Positions 33,703-40,211 of a DNA stretch of 40,211 nucleotides are shown piece after piece (the stretch's first letter is position 1; every line of letters starts with the position of its first letter). The stretch lies in NCBI GenBank assembly GCA_000252485.1, contig JH610982.1, positions 1-40,211 of the forward strand, in the 5' to 3' direction. The notes under the pieces are model-generated. The model was not told the origin of the DNA. It saw only the letters and a program-made list of their open reading frames with translations, and ran no database searches. Origin of the DNA: Prochloron didemni P4-Papua_New_Guinea (GTDB taxonomy: Bacteria > Cyanobacteriota > Cyanobacteriia > Cyanobacteriales > Prochloraceae). Made by a program: the position numbers and the translations under genes.

Positions 33703-34054
33703 AATATAGCAGTTGATAGTTGATAGTGGACAGTTGATAGCTCCTTCGGTCGAATTCAAAATTCAAAATTCAAAATTCAAAATGATTCAGGTTCTAGTTT
33801 AACATTTGGATTTATCTTGGTTTTGATAATTTAGATATTATTTGATTTAGCAAGATTTTGCATCTTAGGAGATAATACTACAGATGCTCTAAAGATGTCA
33901 ATAGGACTTAAGCAGAAACCGGGTTTCTCTGGTTGTGTGTGTAAGTCCTAGTCAAGCCAGACAAGATAAAGTAATTCTATATTTTTGGGCCAATGGCTCA
34001 ATCAAAAGATACAATTATCTTGTTAGAGACAAAATATCCATTGAGGCACTAAAT
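33703..34054. other. Intergenic between divergent genes
   Basis: TTGATAG/TTGACAG heptamers (33709-33740), AATTCAA heptamers (33754-33782) and a short AGGACTTA...TAAGTCCT element (33903-33949) with one GAAACCGGGTTTCT arm. An upstream extension of the lipoprotein frame passes through it. No gene. Confidence 0.55.
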
Positions 34055-34564
34055 ATGAATTTGAGAAATACTGTAGGTAAATTATCTGCTGCCCTACTAT
34101 TAGCTACTTGGCTCTTTTTAACTAGTTGTGCCAGCGAACCCCCTTCTCGTTTCGAGCAAGCTCAACAACAAAGCACTCAAAAAGGAGCCAGTGCAGTTGT
34201 TAAGGAGTCGGAGCAAGGGAGCGAGTTTAATAAGTTTTTTCCTGGGGATAGTGGGGATTACAAAGTAGTTTTCACCCAGGAGAAAAAAGGCTTCGCTCAA
34301 GCAAAATTAAAACAAAATGGCAAGGAAGTGGCTTTAATGTCTATTTCCGATGTTCTTAATAATCCTCAAGCCAAGGATAAATTCCAACAAAGTACAGAAA
34401 AAATTGGCGGTTATCCAGCAGTACCTTCTACCAGTAAAGGAACTGCTGTTTTGGCTGGTGGTTTTCAGGTGAAAATTCTTTCTCAAGACCCTTCTTTTAC
34501 TGAGAGCGATCGCAAAACCTGGTTAGCTAAATTTAATCTCAATGGTATCGCTGGACTTAAATAG
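34055..34564 (+). CDS. Lipoprotein of unknown function
   Basis: A 169-residue protein with a clear lipoprotein signal: basic start, hydrophobic core and lipobox LTSC with cysteine 25. The mature part is hydrophilic, beginning with a Gln/Ser-rich linker and then a beta-rich domain (YKVVFTQEKKGFAQAKLKQN, VALMSISDVLNNPQAKDKF, VKILSQDP) that may bind or sense something in the periplasm or lumen. ATG at 34055 is chosen because it places the signal peptide at the terminus. The stop TAG opens a TGGATAG heptamer run. No family name can be given. Confidence 0.75.
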   Translation: MNLRNTVGKLSAALLLATWLFLTSCASEPPSRFEQAQQQSTQKGASAVVKESEQGSEFNKFFPGDSGDYKVVFTQEKKGFAQAKLKQNGKEVALMSISDVLNNPQAKDKFQQSTEKIGGYPAVPSTSKGTAVLAGGFQVKILSQDPSFTESDRKTWLAKFNLNGIAGLK

Positions 34565-34582
34565 TGGATAGTGGATAGTGGA

Positions 34583-34687
34583 TATAGCACTACGCATTTA
34601 GGTTAGGACATTAATAAAGCATGAAACCTAGTCATAGCCTCTTTTTGAATTTTGAATTTTGAATTTTGAATTGCGCGTAGCGCTATA
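34583..34687. repeat. TATAGCRCTACGC-ended MITE, copy 6
   Basis: Ends TATAGCACTACGC and GCGTAGCGCTATA. It lies between three TGGATAG heptamers and the next gene's leader. Confidence 0.8.
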
Positions 34688-34763
34688 GTTGGTGTAATAA
34701 GCTATAACAACAAGTAAGAACAAGTAACAACAAGAGAAAACAACAAATAACAAGGAGAAACTA

Positions 34764-35654
34764 ATGGGCAAACCTATTTTTGAATTGGTAGACGAACTCC
34801 CAACAAATAATATCACAATCATGACATTGCGGGCGCTAGATTTTGTGGTTCCTGGAGAATGGAACAACACCGTAGGCTTTGTCAATACGATTCGAGAAGT
34901 AACGGGAGAAGAAGACGAAGATACCATTCAAGCAATCGGCGATCGCGCTATTTGGCTCTACAACGACAAGTCTCAAGGATACCAACGAGCAATGTGGTTG
35001 TACCAAACTGTAGACAACGCCGATACCGCTCTGGGTGCTGCAGCTATAGCTAATAAAGTGGGAGAAAAAATTCCCCTGTTAGGTTTCTTAAACCGGATCA
35101 CTCCCAATCCTCAGAAAGCTCAATCCATCGATTTGTGCTTAAAATTGGTAGTAGAAATAGTGGCTTTTTGCCAAATTAATGGTATTCCTGGAGATAGCAT
35201 TGGGGATTTTGTTGGTTCCCTCGCAGAGGAATATAGTGGGGATTCCTTAATGCGCATGGCAGCCTTAATTTGTATTGACGGTTTAATTCCCCTGGGTCCC
35301 GATTTTATCCTCAAAGTTCACAATACCATTGGCAATCTATCGGCGGGAGACTTGGAAAATAATTCCACTTTTAGCAGTATTAGTAGTTTCATTCCCGGCG
35401 GCAGTCCTGGAGGTCAATTGGAGTTTATTGGCAATGCCTTTGATGGGGTTCAAGACTGGATGGGGAATTTTGTGAGCGATCGCGGTTTGAGTCCCGGAGC
35501 AATTTTCCAGCATTTACAAGGTTTTGTGGAATTCTCCGACGATAAATTAGATTTCGTAGCTGGTTTTCTCGACATGACTACTAACTATTACGAACATACC
35601 GGCACTCAAACTATTGCTCGCAAATTAATTGAAAGAGCGGTGGGAGAAATTTAA
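34764..35654 (+). CDS. Uncharacterised cyanobacterial protein
   Basis: A 296-residue, mildly acidic, mainly helical protein without signal peptide. ATG at 34764 follows CAAGGAGAAACTA, a good ribosome-binding site. Distinct features are a conserved-looking N-terminal segment (LRALDFVVPGEWNNTVGFVN), a middle region with several short apolar helices (KLVVEIVAFCQINGIPGDSI, MRMAALICIDGLIPLGPDFI) and a Gly/Ser-rich loop (SSFIPGGSPGGQLEF). None of these identifies a family. HIP1 octamers inside the gene suggest long residence in the genome. The stop is followed by TGGATAG/TTGACAG heptamers. Confidence 0.75.
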   Translation: MGKPIFELVDELPTNNITIMTLRALDFVVPGEWNNTVGFVNTIREVTGEEDEDTIQAIGDRAIWLYNDKSQGYQRAMWLYQTVDNADTALGAAAIANKVGEKIPLLGFLNRITPNPQKAQSIDLCLKLVVEIVAFCQINGIPGDSIGDFVGSLAEEYSGDSLMRMAALICIDGLIPLGPDFILKVHNTIGNLSAGDLENNSTFSSISSFIPGGSPGGQLEFIGNAFDGVQDWMGNFVSDRGLSPGAIFQHLQGFVEFSDDKLDFVAGFLDMTTNYYEHTGTQTIARKLIERAVGEI

Positions 35655-36183
35655 ATAGTGGATAGTGGATAGTGGATAGTTGACAGTTGATAGTTGACAG
35701 TTGATAGTTGACAGTTGATAGTTTGTTGGGCCTGCCCTGAGTTATAAGAATTTGTAGGTTGGGTAGAGCGATAGCGAAACCCAACACAAAGCTCTTTGGC
35801 TGTTGGGTTTCGTCACCTCAACCCAACCTACAATAAAATCAACTATTTTTAGCAAACATTTTTAGATGTGTTATAATAAGGGCGATAGGTAAAAGCGGCG
35901 CTTCGGGTGCTGCGAAGGGATCGCCCTTTTCTCGTTTCACCAGTTTTTCATACTGGCTTCAGTTCAACTGATGTGGTAGTTTATTGATTATAGCATTTCT
36001 TGGACTCACGAGGTACATCTATATACCAGCCCATGAAACTGTTTAGTATTGAGAGAGAGCAACCGCAGGTTGCAGTATAACTATCAACTGTCAACTGTCA
36101 ACTGTCAACTATCAACTATCAACTGTCAACTATCAACTATCAACTGTCAACTGTCAACTGTCAACTGCTAAAAAGGAAATCTA
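35655..36183. other. Intergenic, heptamers and hairpins
   Basis: A heptamer array (35655-35722), a TAGGTTGGGTAGAGCGATAG...AACCCAACCTACA inverted repeat (35755-35832), a stem AAGGGCGAT/GATCGCCCTT (35877-35929) followed by T-rich sequence that is partly repeated at 37778-37820, and a second heptamer array (36081-36168) up to the zinc-ribbon gene's ribosome-binding site. Confidence 0.6.
36081..36168. repeat. TCAACTR heptamer array, about 12 copies
   Basis: Mixed TCAACTG/TCAACTA units (complement of TTGACAG/TTGATAG), ending 16 nt before the zinc-ribbon gene. Confidence 0.93.
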
Positions 36184-37296
36184 ATGTATAAGCCATGTCG
36201 TGAGTGCAATTTTTACATACAGGAGTCAGAAGACTATTGTCCAAACTGTGGCATCATCGAACCACAGTACGGAAAAAGCAATCGTGAATTATTGGAGAAT
36301 ATAGAAAAAGATAGAAAAGAACGCAACCTACAAATGGATAAGAAGCGTCGAGAAATTAAACAAGGTCATAACACAACAACTGAAAAATTGATTGCACTTT
36401 ATGAAAATAAATTCGGAATTTTCTTTTTGATTTTAGTAGTTATTTTAGGAGTTATTGCTTATTTTATATTAGCTAATTCAACTTTAAGACTTGAAAAATG
36501 GGATTTAATATTGTTGTCTCCTGCTTTTCTGTTAGTTACTTTTTTCTTCACTGGTTTGCTAGGTTATTATATTTACAATTTAATTGGGAATCGCATATCT
36601 ATCTTCTTGGATAAAAAACTAACCCTAAAAATTGGCGAACTCAAATCTATCTTTGAAGAAAATAAGATGATTGAAGAACAAAATAAAAAAAAGCAAGAGT
36701 ATTATTTATTTTGCTCCAACACATCTTATCAAGAACGGGAAAGATTGATAGACCAACAACTGAAAAACACCATCGCCAAAATAAATGCTCTTGAATCCTT
36801 AATTAAAGAGAATGAATCTCAAATAAATCAATCTAACTCCGAGGAAGCTCAATTGAGATTAAGCAGATTAAAAAAAGGACTGAAAATTCATCAAGAAAAG
36901 CAAGAAAATTACCTAGTTGAACAATGGGACATTTGGTTGAGAAAATGGAAAAACAAATTAGACGGATTAAGATATGGCCATCGCTCCATTAAAAACTTTG
37001 AAAAAATAGAACAAGAAGGAATTATAACCCTTGAGGAGTGGAAAAAACAATCGTTGTCTAGTGGGGCTAAATATATTCAATTTTTAGATAAAACTCTGGA
37101 AACCTGCCAGCGAATTAGAGAATCTCTTCAAGATGAAGAAGCAGCAAACCCATTAAAGGATGTAACAATTCTAGAGGATTCTGAGTTTAACTTGCCAGCT
37201 TGGGATGACCTTTTCTCAACCCTTGATATTTTGAACGATCTTCCCGATGCCGGTGCGTTTTCTTCTGGACTTCGCAAGAGAAGTGACTCGATCTGA
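36184..37296 (+). CDS. Zinc-ribbon, two-TM, coiled-coil protein, paralogue A
   Basis: A 370-residue protein. Residues 5-22 form a zinc ribbon (C5xxC8 and C19PNC22, CRECNFYIQESEDYCPNC), followed by a basic helix to about residue 60. Two membrane segments lie at about 77-98 (FFLILVVILGVIAYFILAN) and 107-135. From about 150 to 265 there is a highly charged coiled coil, then a C-terminal domain ending GAFSSG. The arrangement suggests a membrane-anchored protein with both the ribbon and coiled coil in the cytoplasm. The ribosome-binding leader AAAAGGAAATCTA is shared with its paralogue at 38490. No known family identified; the tail after GAFSSG differs from the paralogue and looks truncated. Confidence 0.75.
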   Translation: MYKPCRECNFYIQESEDYCPNCGIIEPQYGKSNRELLENIEKDRKERNLQMDKKRREIKQGHNTTTEKLIALYENKFGIFFLILVVILGVIAYFILANSTLRLEKWDLILLSPAFLLVTFFFTGLLGYYIYNLIGNRISIFLDKKLTLKIGELKSIFEENKMIEEQNKKKQEYYLFCSNTSYQERERLIDQQLKNTIAKINALESLIKENESQINQSNSEEAQLRLSRLKKGLKIHQEKQENYLVEQWDIWLRKWKNKLDGLRYGHRSIKNFEKIEQEGIITLEEWKKQSLSSGAKYIQFLDKTLETCQRIRESLQDEEAANPLKDVTILEDSEFNLPAWDDLFSTLDILNDLPDAGAFSSGLRKRSDSI

Positions 37297-38489
37297 ACGA
37301 AAAGCTTATGAGGAGGGATAAGTTATCAATGGAAGATGAACTGCGGACGGAATATGATTTGAAGAGTCTAACAGTTAGAAGACTTGGCCCGGCAAGAAAA
37401 AGTTTTGGCGCAACAACTGTGCGTTTAGAACCTGACGTTGCGGAAATGTTTCCCCACGCTGACGCACAGGACTTAGGCAGCAACTCTATTAGTAGGGTGC
37501 GTTCGTAACGCACCACACTACCTATAAGGCGTTGCACAATTGCGGGATGATAGTCCAATTTCAATTCGCTGAAACTATTGATAAATAAGGAAAAAATTTT
37601 GGGCATATATCCAAATCATCCCACAGAGATGCAACGCCACCTATAATATCTTCGACCAATTAATTCCCAGGTTCCCAGGATTACCTATTTCTCTCTCGAT
37701 GTAATGCTTAGGTTCTCACTAACAGCGATCCCGAAGGGATCCGCGGAGCGGTGCGGTCACGGATCCGCGAAGAGTGCGCCCTTTTTTCATTTCACCAGTT
37801 TTTGATACTGGCTTCTCTGGAGCTTGCATAACGCTCAGTTTATAATCTATCCATAGGGTAGCGATCGAGGATTTTCTCCAAAAATTCAATTTTCTCTAAA
37901 CAATAATGCTCAGTCGAGTTATATGAATTACGAAAATATTTGCTACAAATAGTTTATCCCATAGTAGTATAGATTGAGGTTATCCCGTAGGTTGAGAAAC
38001 CGGGTTTCTTCCCAAAGTTTCAACATTAATCCTTAAAATAATAAGAGAAACCCGGCGAATTGGCTGAAATCCAATCCACTAGAACATTTTTGTATCTGTA
38101 GCAAACATTTTCAGATTTGATATTATAAAAATTTGTAGGTTGGGTTGAGCGGTAGCGAAACCCTTCGGCTAACGCGGCCAGTGCCCTTCGACTTCGCGAT
38201 CAGTGAGCGGAGTCGAACTGCAGGGACCGCGGAGTCGAACTGCAGGGACCGCCCAACACAAAGCTCTTTGGCTGTTGGGCCTGCCCAGAGGGTCGCCGAA
38301 GGGTTTCGTGACCTCAACCCAACCTACAATAGAATCAACTGTTTTTATGGATCTTCAACAGTGGGGCTAACTTTGGGAGGATTTCTAAGATGTTCTTGTT
38401 TCTAAGGAGCGCCAGGAAGAATCAGAAATATCCTGGGAAGAGTTAAAAGCAGATTATTTATTATTTGATTATTCACAAAAGGAAATCTA
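37297..38489. other. Repeat-rich gap between the paralogues
   Basis: Holds a truncated small gene (37329-37448), a GTGCGTTCGTAACGCACC hairpin (37497-37514), a GGATCCGCGGAGCG-type palindrome cluster (37729-37785), a GAAACCGGGTTTCT element (37995-38055), a complex TAGGTTGGGTT repeat with nested CCCTTCGACTTCGC units (38136-38331), and an ORF tail (38386-38490). Confidence 0.55.
37329..37448 (+). pseudogene. Small antitoxin-like protein, truncated
   Basis: Starts MEDELRTEYDLKSLTVRRLG, then SFGATTVRLEPDVAEMFPHADA, typical of short cyanobacterial proteins that accompany toxin-like genes. After 40 residues the frame enters an AGGACTTAGGCA-type repeat, so the C-terminal helix is missing. The family assignment is tentative. 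Confidence 0.5.
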
Positions 38490-38490
38490 A
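38386..38490 (+). pseudogene. Tail of a small ORF coupled to paralogue B
   Basis: An open frame without start (DVLVSKERQEESEISWEELK and on) whose TAA stop overlaps the ATG of the next gene (TAATG). The SWEELKADY ending resembles small antitoxin-like proteins. The adjacent frame before it (VGLTLGGFLR) suggests a frameshifted remnant. Confidence 0.35.
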
Positions 38491-39710
38491 TGTCTAAGCA
38501 ATGTCGTGAGTGCAATTTTTACGTAAACGAGTCACAAGACTATTGCCCAAACTGTGGCATCATCGAACCACAGTTTGGGCAAAGCAATCGTGAATTATTG
38601 GAGAATCTAGAAAGAGATAGAAGACAACGCTATCTACCAATGGATAAGAAGCGTCAAGAAATGAAACGAAGCTATAATATAAAAAAGAAAATCTTTCTTA
38701 CAATAATTTATCCAATTTTTTTGGTATTAGTTTCATATTTATCGTTCGTAGTATTTTTTTTAATTCTTTTTATTTATGACGACTACAAATCAGCTTTAAT
38801 TGAAATATCAGAAATGTTAGCATCTCTAATATTCAATTTAGATACTTCGTGGCATTTTCTTCTGGGTATACCTTTTATTTTTGGGACCAATATATTGTTG
38901 TGGGATTCGGAGAGTGGTTTTCGTCTTTACAATTCAGTTAAAAATCTCTTCTTGGATAAAAAAATAACTCTAGAAATTCGCGAACTCGAATCTAGCTTTG
39001 AAGAGGAAAATAAGATTATTGATGAAGAAAATAAAAAAAAGCAAGAGTATTATTCATCTCGCTCTAATACATCTTATCAAAAACGCGAAAAATTGATAGA
39101 GCAAGAACTGGAAAATATCATGGCAGAAATCAATCGTCTTGAATCCTTAATCAAGGAGAATGAATCTGAAATGAATCAATCAAACTCCGAGCGAACTAAA
39201 TCTAGATTAAGCAGGTTAAAAAAAGGACTTAAAATTAATCAAGAAAAGCAAGAAAATTACATAGTTGAACAATGGGACATTTGGTTGAGAAGATGGACAA
39301 ACCAATTAGAAAGATTCAGATATGGCGATCGCTCTATAAAAAAACTTAAAAAAATAGAACAACAAGGAATTTCCATGCTTAAGCAATGGAGAAAAAAGCA
39401 ATCATTGTCTAGTGGTGTTAAATATATTCAATATTTAGAGAGAACTCTGGAAACTTTCCAGCAAATAAGAGAAGATATGAGAGATGAAGAAGCAGCAAAC
39501 GCACTAAAGGATGTAAAAATTCTAGAGAATCCTGAGTTCATATCAGGTTGGGATGACCTTTTCTTAACCCTTGATACTTTGAATAATCTTCCCGATGTCG
39601 GTGCGTTTTCTTCTGGACAGGAAGCTTTAGAAGAGGAAGCTATTCGACTGGAAAGCGAAGAAGAAGTCAAAAATATCAGCAAATCTCTCAACCACAAAGA
39701 TTCTATATAG
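38490..39710 (+). CDS. Zinc-ribbon, two-TM, coiled-coil protein, paralogue B
   Basis: A 406-residue paralogue of the 36184 gene. The zinc ribbon (CRECNFYVNESQDYCPNC, cysteines 5, 8, 19, 22) and the charged coiled coil (about 160-290) are nearly the same, down to NSNRELLEN-like and QENYIVEQWDIWLRRW stretches. The membrane part (about 68-95 and 118-138) has diverged. The C-terminus continues beyond GAFSSG with an acidic EEEAIRLESEEEVKN tail absent from paralogue A. Its ATG overlaps the stop of an upstream ORF remnant and shares the AAAAGGAAATCTA leader. Function unknown; conservation of ribbon and coil with a freely varying membrane part suggests the two soluble parts do the work. Confidence 0.75.
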   Translation: MSKQCRECNFYVNESQDYCPNCGIIEPQFGQSNRELLENLERDRRQRYLPMDKKRQEMKRSYNIKKKIFLTIIYPIFLVLVSYLSFVVFFLILFIYDDYKSALIEISEMLASLIFNLDTSWHFLLGIPFIFGTNILLWDSESGFRLYNSVKNLFLDKKITLEIRELESSFEEENKIIDEENKKKQEYYSSRSNTSYQKREKLIEQELENIMAEINRLESLIKENESEMNQSNSERTKSRLSRLKKGLKINQEKQENYIVEQWDIWLRRWTNQLERFRYGDRSIKKLKKIEQQGISMLKQWRKKQSLSSGVKYIQYLERTLETFQQIREDMRDEEAANALKDVKILENPEFISGWDDLFLTLDTLNNLPDVGAFSSGQEALEEEAIRLESEEEVKNISKSLNHKDSI

Positions 39711-40211
39711 GTTTACAATCCCCCTAAATCCCCCTTGATAAGGGGGACTTTGAGAAGTAGGGTGCGGCATTGCCCACCAATATACTTTGATATTATTTTG
39801 GGAAAGATTTTCATTAGCCAAAAGATTAGGTGTTGGGTTTCGCTATCGTAATCGCCAACCTACAATTAATGTTTTGGGAAAGATTTTCATTAGATATCGT
39901 TCAATTGCTCTTGAGTAGACGAGATAAAATTTGGTTGTGGTGGGCGATGCCCACCCTACAATTTTCTATTGTATTCCGTGGGTTGAGAAACCGGGTTTCT
40001 TTCCAAAATTTCAATATTCATCTCCAAAATCATAAGAGAAACCCGGTTTCTTGGCTGAAATACAATCCATATTTTTAGCCAAAAGATTAGGTGTTGGGTT
40101 TCGCTATCGTAATCGCCAACCTACAATTAATATTTTGGGAAAGATTTTCATTAGATATCATTCACTTGCTCTTGAGTAGACGAAATACAAAGATTCTATA
40201 TAGGTTTACAA
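39711..40211. other. Terminal intergenic region with nested duplications
   Basis: Contains a CCCCCTAAATCCCCCTTGAT repeat, GTGGGCGATGCCCACC hairpins, a GAAACCGGGTTTCT element (39984-40057) and duplicated pieces: 39796-39817 = 39872-39893 = 40133-40154 (22 bp). The end of paralogue B (ACAAAGATTCTATATAGG) recurs at 40188-40205. No gene. Confidence 0.6.

Noticed and set aside
35877..35935. Intrinsic terminator of the 34764 gene
   Set aside because: The hairpin is more than 220 bp from the stop codon, and part of it recurs elsewhere with the same T-rich tail, so it is better described as a repeat.
37308..37508. Full 66-codon small gene after paralogue A
   Set aside because: Only residues from MEDEL to about HADA look like protein; the rest is an AGGACTTAGGCA element and a GTGCGTTCG hairpin.

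Overview
The window looks like a chromosomal segment of a filamentous, probably non-heterocystous, cyanobacterium of the Oscillatoria/Microcoleus type. The evidence is frequent HIP1 octamers (GCGATCGC), a CyanoP (PsbP-like) lipoprotein gene, the cyanobacterial pairing of a type II peroxiredoxin with a PerR-type regulator, AT-leaning sequence, and intergenic space packed with heptanucleotide tandem arrays and small inverted-repeat elements. No tRNA, rRNA or CRISPR array was recognised.

Layout. 0.3-4.2 kb: serS (minus), a methyltransferase, the CyanoP lipoprotein and a second methyltransferase-like gene. 4.6-7.2 kb: a WD40-repeat gene cut in two by a 1379-bp island bounded by MITE termini and an exact 8-bp target duplication; the island carries a colicin-E3-type RNase toxin, a putative immunity gene and a protein-kinase fragment. 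7.2-12.9 kb: a small L,D-transpeptidase-like ORF, peroxiredoxin and perR with a shared control region, a DUF554 membrane protein, a glutathione S-transferase and a PhzF-family protein. 13-15.9 kb: an SDR gene gutted by an IS200/IS605 element (decayed tnpA, full-length tnpB). 15.9-21.1 kb: an LRR-Roc-COR (Roco) protein with an adaptor-like tail, a sigma-factor-like protein and an orphan glycine-betaine-type ABC ATPase. 21.8-25.4 kb: a broken Xre-RES toxin-antitoxin locus, an exported or anchored arginine-deiminase-like enzyme, and repeated copies of the antitoxin upstream segment. 26-29 kb: a PD-(D/E)XK-like protein, then a highly structured RNA resembling a solo HEARO/IscB omega RNA placed exactly against the start codon of a frameshifted phnD, followed by phnC. 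29.4-35.7 kb: an Rpn-like protein, an NAD(P)-binding protein, rsfS, a WcaI-type glycosyltransferase, a lipoprotein and an uncharacterised protein. 36.1-39.7 kb: two paralogous zinc-ribbon/membrane/coiled-coil proteins.

How the genes work together. The core genes (serS, rsfS, cyanoP, peroxiredoxin/perR) are ordinary housekeeping functions. The rest is dominated by conflict and mobile biology in several states of decay. The same few small repeats (a GGGTGYGGTC-ended MITE with 8-9 bp target duplications, a TATAGCRCTACGC-ended MITE, AGGACTTACGCA-ended elements and heptamer arrays) interrupt genes, supply stop codons, sit directly against start codons and separate nearly every gene.

All product calls come from reading motifs in the translated sequence. 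No database search was run.
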